NCBI GenBank assembly: GCA_023525975.1
Contig: CM042042.1
Span: 43,721,880-43,785,879, forward strand
DNA: 64,000 bases
From: Smallanthus sonchifolius
Lineage: Eukaryota > Streptophyta > Magnoliopsida > Asterales > Asteraceae
Direction: 5' to 3'
Shown here: positions 23,556 through 34,400 of the stretch, one piece after another
Layout: every line of letters starts with the position of its first letter
Numbering within the stretch: the stretch's first letter is position 1
Translations under genes and position numbers: made by a program
Notes under the pieces: generated by a model
Told to the model about the DNA's origin: nothing
Database searches by the model: none
What the model saw: only the letters and a program-made list of their open reading frames with translations

Positions 23556-24120
23556 AACATTAAAGGGATCTTTGGAATATTTCGGCACATCTAACGGTGA
23601 TGGGTCAAATGGAGGAAAGAAGAACATAAACTCACTTGACTAAAACAATCAGCCATGGCTCTACTCCAAACTCAGAAGAAGGGTCTTTTGACCATCGGAT
23701 GATTTGGATGAACTCGAAGCTCTGACGAAGCTGCTAAGGAACGAAGAAGAAAATGGAACGACCGAGCCACTAGCTGTTACGACGTCGCTGCGGTTGCCAT
23801 CGCCGGTGAGGTGAGATGAACACGATGAAAATCCGAGGATGAGAGCGTGGTTCGGTTTCTTTAATGGAGATGAAGATTTAGAGCAATTGATTTAAGGCAA
23901 GAGATGTGAGGGTCAGATCTGAAAAAAGGACCAAAAGCAACTTTTCATTTACTTTTCCCCATGTAAAAGGACCAAAGATTTCAGATGTTTATTGACCATT
24001 ATACCCTTTTGACAAAAGATAATTTTCTAGGAATTTTTTAATTAGCTCATTTAATGAAGACCATAGGATCATGTTTGGTAAAGATCATCTTTGAATGTGG
24101 TGTGATTTTAAGGTTTTTAA
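23556..24120. other. Right interior of the patellin-carrying element; possible other captured sequence
   Basis: GC-richer exon-like stretch (23640-23880: GACGAAGCTGCTAAGGAACG, TTGCCATCGCCGGTGAGG) without a long frame or recognised motif. It may be 5' UTR or exon sequence captured with the patellin piece; unproven. Confidence 0.3.
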
Positions 24121-24174
24121 ATTAAAAGTGGGTTTTGATTGAAACACTCCCATATATATATATATATATATATA

Positions 24175-24212
24175 GGGATTGGATCATTTGAGAATTTCTA
24201 AATATTTTGATT
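24175..24212. mobile_element. Half copy of the ATCATTTGAGAA foldback MITE
   Basis: GGGATTGGATCATTTGAGAA after a TA tract matches the end of the element at 14927-15295. It is cut off by the CGAGCC-type repeat that follows. Confidence 0.55.
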
Positions 24213-24224
24213 ATTTATTATATA

Positions 24225-24445
24225 CATATATATTTAACATATTAATAAAAGTTAAATAAATTGCACGATTGTTTAGGCTCATGAGCCAGCTCGAACTTGA
24301 TAAGTGAAGCTCGCGCTCGGGCTTGTTTATTAAACAATCTTATTTTAAGACTTGAGTTCGGTCTCGAGCTCGTTTAAGCTCGGATTCAAGCTTTTAGCAA
24401 ATTTCGAGTAGCTCACGAACCGAGTTGCTCATTTACACCTTTGAT
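24225..24445. mobile_element. Partial CGAGCC-rich MITE (second copy)
   Basis: Shares the GCTCG-rich right half of the element at 12483-12920 and ends GAGTTGCTCATTTACACC. The left half is missing. Confidence 0.55.
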
Positions 24446-25015
24446 ATTGTGGGTGCTCTACGCCAGTTAGCTTTAGGGTTAGCTTTTATAACTTTATTTT
24501 GAGTTAATTGCAATTTTCATTCCTATGTTAATGAAAATCTCGTTTTAAATCTATTTCTTTTTCATTGTCTTAGTAACTTAATTTCTTGTCATTTCACCAC
24601 ATGAGACTAATATCATTTGTTTCTTCTTTTAGATGGAAAAACACTTTTAGTCTTTTTACACCTTAGGGACTGATTATCTAACTTAGGGGCTGTTTGGTAA
24701 CTTCTGAACCAGTAAGTGCTGAACCAGTAAGAGGTCTGAATGGGTAAGAGACTCTGAATAAGTTAAGTGCTGAACCATTAGTGCTGTTTGGTTGGGCCTC
24801 TGAACGACTGTGCAGAATGACTACTTTACCCCTCTGAACTATTTTGTGTTGAATGAAATTTATCTGTTTGGTCAATTCTCTGAATGATTGTACTGAATGA
24901 TGAATAATTTTAAAAAGAAAATACAAAACATCATAGAAAATCCAAATTACACATAAATCCATGGAAACATACTGAAATCCAAATAGAAATTAATACTTTG
25001 CGTACAATTTTTATT

Positions 25016-26252
25016 TTAATCATTTCCAAGTAGTTGATTAGCTATCTGGTCACGCAACGTATTCATATACTCAATGCCTTGTGAATCCCATTCAATGTTG
25101 TGAACGAACTGGTCATCAGTTACTCCACCTTGTATTTCAGAAAACACAGTGTTCTCGTCGTACGCCATAAATAATTGATCATGAATATTGAATTTCCTTA
25201 TAAAATTATGGACGGCGAAACAAGCAATCACTATGTCCCTTTGTTTTGGAAAAGGGAAGGGAGCCATTTGCCTCAGGATTGGAAATCTCGCCTTCAAAAC
25301 ACCATATGCGCGCTCAATAACATTCCTGAGTTGTGCATAAGCATGATTGAATCTTTCTTCCTTAGTTGACGCACGTCGTCGTCGAAAATCGGCTAACCAG
25401 TACCTCGTATTACGGTAGGGAGTCATAAATCCACGAGTGTTGGTGTATGCAGCGTCACAAAGGTAATATTTATCTGTAAACGTTAGTATCAAAGCTATTA
25501 CATAAAAAATATATTTAATAATCAAAGCTAAAGAATGATTAAAAACCTGTTGGGGGAAAAGGAAAGCCGAAAGTCTGGTTAAATGCAACTTCTTTTAAAA
25601 CTCGTGAATCATGTGCAATGCCCTCCCATCCGGCCCATACAAACGTGAATATCATATCAAAATCACAAATTGCTAAGACATTTTGATAGCATTCACCTTT
25701 TCCTCTTCCCCTGTAACGGGTCTGTTGATCAGCTGGAACGACTGCATGTACAAGAGTTCCATCTAACGCACCTATTGCTCCAGGAAATATTTGTTTTAGC
25801 TTTCTAAGGCGTTCTGAGGTATTTGTTATTGCATTAGAAGATGTTGGAACTATAACTTCTCTTGCGAAATTCATCATTGCATTTAGGACCTCATGAAAAC
25901 ATCTATGAATCGTTTCTGTTGAGTGTTGAAACCTTCGTTTAACCATTCGAAAACACTCATTATGTCCTATGACAATTAAAAACATAGCCAACTTTTCTTC
26001 AAGGCTTATTGACCTACTACTTTGCAACCAATTTTTTTGTCTAAAATGATTACACATTAGTACAAATGCATCACATGAAAGATGCATCAACTCATGACAT
26101 TGTGTAGAAGTTCCATGCAACAATTCTTGCGTGTATGCATGACCAGTCAATGTTGAATTCAGGTCTCTTATCCTTTCATTTACCCTTGTGGCTAACCGTA
26201 GCCAATACCAACAAAGGTAAATAAAAACTATAATTTCCTCATCTGAATCCAT
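25016..26252 (-). CDS. PIF/Harbinger DDE transposase (ALP1/HARBI1-like), 2 exons, 387 aa
   Basis: CDS is complement(join(25016..25473, 25547..26252)). The 73 nt intron has a GT donor after CCAACAG and a TTTACAG acceptor, and restores ...FPFPPT-DKYYLCDAAYTN.... The catalytic triad is visible: D164 in IGALDGTLV, D215 in WEGIAHDSRVL, and E289 in NVIERAYGVLK. Residues 1-150 form the helix-rich N-terminus with SLEEKLAMFL and RMVKRRFQHSTETIHRCF, typical of the family. The enzyme cuts and pastes the element at TWA sites in the nucleus together with the ORF1 protein. No frameshift or stop was found, so it may still encode an active protein. Length is near the family norm (about 380-430 aa). Confidence 0.92.
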
Positions 26253-26512
26253 AGACTACGGCCCTGTTTCCTGTCATAAAAATTACCAAAGAATTTAAGA
26301 TGAAAAAACATAACATCCACAAAATCCACAAAACATAACATCCACAAAATCCAAACATAACATTCATAACTTAACATCCTTGTCCAAATAAACATCCCTA
26401 ACAAAACATCCAAAAAACAATCCAAAACATAACATTCATAACATAACATCCTTGTCCAAGTAAACATCCCTAAAAAAACAATCCAAAACATAGCATTCAT
26501 AAACATCCCTAA

Positions 26513-27427
26513 TCAAAACAACCCATACTTCGCTCCCGCATTCTTAACCCATAGCTCACAACTGTGCGGCTTAAGTCGTAACCACACTTTCCTAATATCA
26601 GCACTTTCACCAAAAAGTAAAAGTGCCGTTTGATATTTCGCATCAAGTTCTTCCCATCCCAATGTCTCCAGCTTGTCCATGCATGCGTCCATATCATTAG
26701 AAAGTTTGTGTTTCTCAATCAACATCTTTGCCACCTCGTTAATATTGTCCCCAACTTCTATTATCTTTGAATTTATTGTTTCCTTATCTTTTCGTTTCTC
26801 CCCTCTTTTTTTAGTCGGAACGGATGACTCCTCACTAGTACCTAGAGTCTGGCAGTCCGTTTGAGTGCATTCGAAATCCTCAATACCATTTAAATTGTGG
26901 TCAAACACTTCCTCAGAAGGATGAGGTAGTGTAGAAGATGGCCCCCAACTTTCAAAGCCAAACAATTGAATACAAAGTTCGGGATAACAAAGTGGCGCAC
27001 TTCTCAAAACCTCAACGTATTTGTTGGACTGTTTGAAAAAATAATATAAAATATTATAAGATTATTGAAATATAATAATAATAACTATTATTTATGAAAA
27101 TAGAAATACCTTCATCTCTAATTACCATTCTTCTTCCGACAAGTTAAAGGTATTTGTAACAGAATTATAAACGTTGCCGGTTTTGTTTTTAAGCTTGGAC
27201 CAAGCTGCAAATTTTGCATTTAAATAATCGTAACGGTTCTTCATTTGTCTTTGATCCGCTATGAAATTGTGTTCTGTTTTCAATTTTTCCATAACATTCT
27301 TCCATGACATTTGTTTAAGGCTGCTCCCTTCACGCCCATTCAGTGTTATTTCCTGAACGCATGCTTCAAGAAATGTTTTTTCCACACCTTCTACTTTCCA
27401 ATTAATCCTAATCTTTTTTGTTGCCAT
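26513..27427 (-). pseudogene. PIF/Harbinger ORF1, Myb/SANT-like DNA-binding protein with one in-frame stop
   Basis: Exon 1 (27427-27110) starts MATKKIRINWKVEGVEKTFL and carries the Myb/SANT-like domain (SWKNVMEKLKTEH...QMKNRYDYL..KFAAWSKL). Exon 2 (27028-26513) starts SNKYVEVLRSAPLCYPELC and ends in an acidic/coiled region (EELDAKYQTALLLFGESADI). The 81 nt intron has AAG|GTATTT and TTTTCAAACAG|TC sites and keeps phase. A single TAA (27122-27124) sits between EEEW and LEMK, where the frame is otherwise open on both sides, so the protein is cut at residue 101. In this superfamily ORF1 binds the termini and helps import the transposase. Confidence 0.8.
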
Positions 27428-27769
27428 TTCTTTCCAATTAATCCTAATGCTTCAAAACAAATTACCATAACTCAATGACCAAACTATTTAATACTAATCT
27501 TTACAACCAACATAGAAACTGTTTATTTAAACCCCATAATCACATAAATAGAGGCACATTTTTGCTAATCCAAACATAGAAAACTGAAATTAACATTTTT
27601 GCATCAACCAGTGGCACATCATCAATTTATAAGTAAAATCAATTGTAATGAGGCTGATTGCTAAAATCCGTATTAAATGTATTTAAGTTGATTGCTAAAA
27701 TAAAAAAAATGTATTTAATCTATTTCATAGGTGGCATCAACCAGTGGCACACATAGAAAACTGATTATT

Positions 27770-28013
27770 TGAACCCCATATAACATAACTTGAGGCACAT
27801 TTTTGTTAATTCAAACATAGAAAACTGATTACTTGAATCCCATAATCATATAATTAGAGGCATATTTTAGCTAATCCAAACATGGAAACTGATCATTTGA
27901 ACCTGACAATCACATAATTATAGGCATATTTTAGCTAATCCAAACATAGAAACTGAATTTCTAAACCCCATAATCACATAATTAGAGGAACATTTTAGCT
28001 AATCCAAACAAAT
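27770..28013. repeat. Tandem repeat of about 70-75 bp in the Harbinger 5' region
   Basis: The block AACCCCATAATCACATAATT, then AGAGGCA.ATTTT.GCTAAT, then CCAAACATAGAAACTGA recurs about three to four times, with related partial units from 27500. It lies between the TIR and the ORF1 start, so it may be promoter or transposase-binding sequence. Confidence 0.7.
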
Positions 28014-28490
28014 AAAACCAAATAGAACCGGTAGCAGAGACCAAATCAAATAAAACCAAAACAAGATGCTTTTTCAGTGCTGGATTCAACAGAGAAGGGG
28101 TACCTTGGTGTCGGAGAGGACGAGTGGCAGCAGCAGCAGAGAGGGAGCGGTAGCAGTAGCAGCAGACGGAGGGGACGAGTGGCAGCAGCAACAGCGGAGA
28201 GGGAGAGAGGCGAGTGGATGACTGGTACAGCGACGAGGGAGGAGGCGGAGGGGATGACTGGTACAACGATGAGGGAGAAGAAGATGGGTAGTGGCTAGGA
28301 GAAGGGGGTATGGGCAAAGGGGGAAAATTAGGTTATATTTTTCATTCAGCGTTCTTTTTTAGCTGAATGATTCAGAGGGATATTTTTCATTAAGAGGTTG
28401 CTTTTTAATGAAACAAACACACCAGCCTCTTAACGATTCAGAGTTTAGCCTCTTAATGAAACCATTAAGATGCTACCAAACAGGGCCTTA

Positions 28491-29239
28491 CAAAGATAAT
28501 TTCTCATAAATTTTTAATAATTTAGTGTTTTAAGGAGAGAGAGTTTTGGAGGAGATAAGAGAGAAAATCGGTTATGTGGAATTAACGACGACTTATGTGA
28601 GTGCAGGGAGAAAATAGAGTGTGTTTGGATATTATGTGATGAGCCGTTAGAGAGCAAATGTTATGTCAGTAACTAATTATGTAAATTACAAAAACAATTT
28701 AACAGTTAGAGAACAATTTTTAAAATTTACTTAAATTAATAAATATAAAAAAATAAAAACAAAACCCTACCCCTTCTTCCCCACGAAGTACCCCCTCTTT
28801 CCCCTTTTTTTTCTCCCTCACACCACTCTCTTCCCCTTATTTTCCCTCTTCCTATTAGGCCAACGGGAGTACCCATTCTTTTTCACATTTCCACATCCCT
28901 GCACGTCAGCGTCATATCAGGTTTTACAGCTTTTTCACATTCTTCACATTTAAGGAAAATGGTTTCATATTTTCACACTGCCACATCATTTATCTTTTTC
29001 TAATTTAATTTAATATTAATTTGTTTTAATAATTTAAAAAGAAAATAACATTAATAGTAAAAAGAGAAAAATGTATTAACTAAAACACAAATAGATTTCA
29101 TCACTTGACTGGCCAACTATCTTCATAATCTTATGACCGGCCCAAGTTTGGTTTTTAAAGCGTGGGCTGCTCATTTAGCCCACTCCGTAATCAAAACATA
29201 TAGCGACGTTAACCGGAATACAACAACTAGCAAATTAGC
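28491..29239. other. Non-coding stretch between Harbinger and CACTA remains
   Basis: AT-rich DNA with a purine-rich patch at 28530-28620 and a pyrimidine-rich patch at 28770-28860. No coding frame or recognisable repeat end was found. Confidence 0.35.
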
Positions 29240-29249
29240 AAAAATCGTT

Positions 29250-29316
29250 GGTCATTTGTTGCAATGGTAGCCTCAAGACTTTTCATAGTGGAGATCTTGG
29301 GTTCGAATCCTGGCAA
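29250..29316 (+). other. tRNA-like segment next to the CACTA end
   Basis: GCAATGGTAGCCTCAAGAC and, 40 bp on, TTGGGTTCGAATCCTGGCAA, whose GGTTCGAATCC matches the B-box consensus exactly. It cannot be folded into a complete tRNA, and may be a SINE head or old tRNA-derived piece. Confidence 0.4.
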
Positions 29317-29407
29317 CAGTATCACCCTATCCCGACGATTTTTTTTTGACCCTATAGCGACGACTTGTCGTCGGTATAGGCTATAGCGATGACATGTCGT
29401 CGGTATA

Positions 29408-31358
29408 TGAAACACACCACTTTTAAAAACAAAACTTTAACGCGCGGAAGTCTTAACCCAGGAAATTTTTTTTTTTTTTTTTTAAAACCCTCTCGCGTAC
29501 CGCGAGAGAATCCTTCCTGGACTCTCGCGGCCCGCGAGTAACCCTTTCTCTCAGAATGTTTCCAGCTTTCAGCAGTTTTCACACTTAACCATTTTTCCAA
29601 CCTTTTTCATTTTGCTTAACATCAAAACTTTACCAACACTTAGATTTTTGACCAAAAACATCATGACAACATATGATTACATCAAAACATAACTTTTGTA
29701 CCAAATTACACCACTTTACAAGGATTTTTACGAAAATCCTCAAAATACCAAAAATGCATACGAGAACCCTCCAAGCTTGGACGTTGACCTTGACCTATTT
29801 CGGAGCTTTCCCTGCATAACCACATAAACTTATAACCATTAGTAATGAAATAAGCACAACCAACAAGTATTTACAACTTGTTTTCATCCTTTTCACCCAT
29901 TTGACCCGTTTGCCTCTATTTGGTCAATTATAGTTCCATACATTAGCATTTCGTCAACATATTACCATTTTAATGTGTTAAACATAACAAACAAGTGATT
30001 ACAACTTGTTTTCACACCTTTTACCCATTTGACCCGTTAACACCCATTTGACCCGTTAACACCCATTTGGCCAATTAAGGATTTCATACACTTGTATATC
30101 ACCTACAAGTTACTTTCATCATTTCATTATCACTTTTCCATTTCCATTATGGCACGTAGGCCATAACTTCATATCCAAAGGATACGAGATCATAACTCCA
30201 TAACTAATCTATCCATTATGGTACTTAGACCATAACTCCATATCCATTCTATCAATTATGGTTCATAGACCATAACTCCATATCAACATATCCATTATAG
30301 TGTAAATACTATAACTACATTCCTTCAATTATACATACCATTTTATACTCATTCATACCACATAACAAATTATGCAACTTTACACATTATACATACAACA
30401 TTGCATAAAACTCATTTATCATCAAAACTAAGTAAGTGCAAAAGCACTTACCTTTCGGGTTAGAAGATCCCGCACCGCTTTCAAGCTTTGCAATTTGATT
30501 ACCTAAACACATTCGCCTAGTTTAGTAATCTAACATATACCAAAATTTCATTACAATTGAGTTCACAACTCAATTTCCCAATTCCAACCAAAATTGACCC
30601 GTTTGGGTTATCCTCATAACCAAACACCCTCTTTCACCACAAACTCACCTACTTGAGTTTCATTAACTTAATCTTAACACTAATTCTTCTTTCAAAAATT
30701 ATTATTAAGTTAATTTGGTGTTTGTTCTAGTGTCTAACATCTTAAAAACACTTAATCTTCATTAATTCACCATTCAAGCCTTATGACCCAAACACCCCCA
30801 ATTTTCACCATATGAACCCTAACTTCTCATAATCAAAATCAAAGGGTTCTAGGATGTTAATCATCATTCTTTAACTTTAGTTTAGCTAGATTATCAATAA
30901 TCTAACACCATTTCATCACATGCATACATAATTTCGGGTTTCACCCAAAACCCACCAAGAACACATACATGGAGGAATCAAGAGGAAGAGAATCACTTAC
31001 TTGATGTTATGAAGGTGTTGTGTGAGCCAAAACCTTCACAAAACAAGCCTTAATTGCATGATTTGAGCTTCAAACTTGATTTCTCTTTTTCTCTCTTGAT
31101 ATGAACGACCCCAACATACCAAATGCTGAATTTTGACTTTCATATGGTCAAATATGGCAGATTTTCCATATTTACCATTTCAGTCCCTTAACTTCCATTT
31201 TACCCAATTCGTTCTATAGTTAGTTAAAACTAACATAATCCCATTACAAACTTGAAACCCACTTGTTTCAACTTATTTATAAAATATTATTTCCACCATA
31301 ATATTAAATATAAATATTTAATTATTTGAAGACGAAACCCGGATTTTGGTTCGTTACA
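29408..31358 (-). repeat. 3' LTR of the gypsy element
   Basis: Nearly identical to 36294-38246. It contains a local array of about 45 bp units (30145-30310) with ATTATGG...CCATAACTCCATAT inverted pieces, and GC-rich CTCTCGCGTACCGCGAGAG hairpins near the minus-strand 3' end. Confidence 0.95.
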
Positions 31359-31376
31359 AATCACCTCCCCTTATTT
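31359..31376 (-). other. Polypurine tract of the gypsy element
   Basis: On the minus strand AAATAAGGGGAGGTGATT directly precedes the 3' LTR start TGTAACG, the expected place for plus-strand priming. Confidence 0.8.
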
Positions 31377-31400
31377 GGGTTTCGTCCCCGAAACCCGACT

Positions 31401-34400
31401 TCACATAAAAAGGTTCGGGTAGAATTTGAGAATTTCTTCCTTGGTTTCCCAAGTCATTTCCGCCCCCTTTCTATGCTTCCATCGAACCAACACTTGGCTA
31501 ATCTCTTTATTACGCAACCGCTTCACTTTCCTATCTAAGATTGCCATCGGTTCTTCCACATAGTTCAACTTTTCATCAAATTCTATATCATCCAATGGAA
31601 CAAAAGTAGATTCATCCGCTAAACATTTTCGCAAATGAGACACATGGAACGTGTTATGAAGTCTACTTAGTCCCTCCGGTAACTCCAATCGATAAGCTAC
31701 CGCACCCACCCTTTCCATCACTTTAAACGGTCCAATGAAACGTGGGCTTAACTTCCCCCGTTTTCTAAACCTTATCACCCCTTTCCAAGGAGAGACTTTC
31801 AATAGCACAAAGTCCCCCACTTGAAACTCAATCGCCCGCTTCCTATTATCCGCATAAGATTTTTGGCGATCTTGCGCCGCCTTTAAGCGAGCCTTTATTT
31901 GGTCAATACTATCATTCGTTTTCTTGACCACTTCGACACTACCAAGTTCCCGTTGACCAATCTCACCCCAACACACGGGTGTTCGACACTTTATCCCATA
32001 CAATGCCTCAAAAGGCGGCATACCAATACTAGAATGGTAACTATTGTTGTAAGAGAATTCCGTCAACGGTAAATGGTCGTCCCAACTACCACCAAAATCT
32101 AAGGCACACGCTCGCAACATATCCTCGAGCGTTTGAATCGTTCGCTCGCTTTGACCATCCGTTTGTGGATGATAAGCGGTGCTAAGATTCAATCTAGTCC
32201 CCATATCCTCATGGAATTTCTTCCAAAAATGAGAAGTAAATCTCGTATCACGATCCGATATAATCGACACCGGCACACCATGACGTGACACAATTTCCTT
32301 CACATACATTTCCGCCAATCTATCCGAAGAATACGTTTCCTTTATAGGAAGGAAATGTGCACTCTTCGTCAACCGATCCACTACTACCCATATCGCATCA
32401 TAACCCTTTCGAGTCTTTGGTAGTTTAGTGATCAAATCCATGGTTATATTTTCCCATTTCCAAAGCGGTATATCAAGCGGTTGAAGCTTTCCATATGGCT
32501 TTTGATGCTCCGCCTTAACCCTTAAGCATGTGAGACACCTCTCCACATACTTAACAATATCACGCCTCAAACCCGGCCACCAAAAATGACACTTCAAATC
32601 ATAAAACATCTTCGTGGCCCCCGGATGGATAGAATATTTGGATTTATGCGCCTCGTCAAGAATAGTTGTCAAGACACTTGACAACTTAGGTATCCAAATT
32701 CTATCAAAGCATGTCTTCAAACCCATGCTATTTTCACCAAGCTTATCAACATAAGAAATCATCCGTTCTTTCTTCAAGTCACCACCAAGTGCTAACACTT
32801 GGGCCTCCCGGATTTCATCAATAAGAGATGATGAAATTGTCATCTTAAATGACTTCACCTTGATAGGTGAATGACTTGACTTTCTACTAAGCGCATCCGC
32901 CACAACATTTGCTTTACCCGGATGGTAAAGTATCTCACAATCATAATCCTTAACCAATTCAAGCCACCGTCTTTGCCTCATATTGAGGTCCTTTTGGTCA
33001 AAGAAATATTTGAGACTTTTGTGATCCGTGTAGATCGTACACTTAGCACCATACAAATAATGCCTCCAAATCTTGAGCGCGAAAACCACGGCTGCAAGCT
33101 CTAAATCATGGGTTGGGTAATTCACCTCGTGAGTCTTTAATTGCCTAGAGGCATAGGCAATCACTTTCCCCCTTTGCATCAAAACACACCCCAACCCCGA
33201 ATGCGAGGCATCCGAATAAACAACAAAATCCTCGGTCCCGTCCGGCAAGGATAAAACAGGCGCCTTAGTCAACTTTTCTTTCAAGAGTTGAAAGGCAGAT
33301 TCTTGCTCGGGACTCCAAACAAACTTTGTCTCCTTACGAGTCAACTTCGTCATCGGCAAAGCAATCTGAGAGAAGTTTTCGATAAACCTCCGATAATAAC
33401 CCGCTAACCCCAAGAAACTTCTAATCTCCGAAGGCGTCTTCGGTGATGACCATTCTTTAACCGCCATAATCTTGGATGGGTCAACGGTAATTCCTCTTTC
33501 ATTAATCACATGACCCAAGAATTGGATCTCGCGCATCCAAAATGCGCACTTGGAGAATTTAGCATAAAGCTTCTCCTTTTGCAAGACTTCAAGAATCTCA
33601 CGCAAATGACAAGCGTGATCACCCTCGCTCCTTGAATAGATGAGAAGATCGTCAATAAACACAATGACCGAACGATCAAGGAACGGTCTACACACCCGGT
33701 TCATGAGATCCATGAAAACCGCAGGTGCGTTGGTCAAACCGAAGGGCATAACCGTAAACTCATAGTGACCGTAACGAGTGAGAAAAGCTGTCTTATGAAC
33801 ATCCTCTTCCTTCACTTTCAACTGATGATACCCGGACTTCAAGTCAATCTTAGAAAACCATGACGCCCCTTGCAATTGGTCGAAAAGATCGTCAATCCTA
33901 GGCAATGGGTACCTATTCTTCACTGTCAACTTGTTCAACTCCCGGTAATTCATACACATTCTCATGCTCCCATCCTTCTTTTTGACGAAGAGAACGGGCG
34001 CACCCCAAGGTGAAACACTTGGGCGTATGAAACCCTTGTCAAGAAACTCTTGTAATTGCTCCATGAGTTCTTTCATTTCTGGCGGTGCCAATCTATAAGG
34101 CGCTTTAGCTACCGGTTTAGCACCCGGCATCAAGTCAATTCCAAACTCTATCTCCCTAACCGGCGGAATCCCCGGTAACTCGTCAGGAAACACATCTACG
34201 AATTGGTTCACGACCGGTACATCGTGAATCTTCTTTACTCTTTCATTCACATCTGCGACACAAGCCATGAACGCCTTGCACCCACGCGCCATGTACTTGG
34301 TCGCCTTCACATAAGTGCACAACCTTACTTTACCCTTTTTATCACCTTCTATGTAGATGGACTCTCCCGACGGGGAAACAAGTTGGATCGCCTTCGGTCC

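Larger units (their letters stand above)
19609..24151. mobile_element. Long TIR element in (TA)n with captured patellin fragment, split by a solo LTR
   Basis: The left end GGGCTTGGTTCAAATCAAAA with CCCACTT and AAAACCTTAAAA blocks mirrors the right end (reverse complement GGGAGTGTTTCAATCAAAA, CCCACTT, AAAACCTTAAAA). Both ends sit directly in (TA)n tracts. The left subterminal part (19800-19920) carries the core shared with other elements of this window. The interior holds a patellin-like exon (20574-20795, minus) and a 2662 bp gypsy solo LTR (20889-23550); without the LTR it is about 1.9 kb. No transposase is present. Confidence 0.75.
24686..28487 (-). mobile_element. Complete PIF/Harbinger DNA transposon, 3802 bp
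   Basis: The TIRs are GGGGCTGTTTGGTAACTTCT (left) and, as reverse complement of the right end, GGCCCTGTTTGGTAGCATCT. The flanking trinucleotide is TTA on both sides (24683-24685 and 28488-28490), the typical PIF/Harbinger target. It encodes both expected proteins in the same direction: ORF1 with a Myb/SANT-like domain (27427-26513) and a DDE transposase (26252-25016). Non-coding parts hold tandem repeats at 26300-26510 and 27770-28013 and an (AGC)-rich stretch at 28125-28200. Confidence 0.92.

Noticed and set aside
28077..28317. Ser/Pro-rich and Gly/Glu-rich frames on both strands
   Set aside because: They translate an (AGC)/(GGA)-rich low-complexity part of the Harbinger 5' region.
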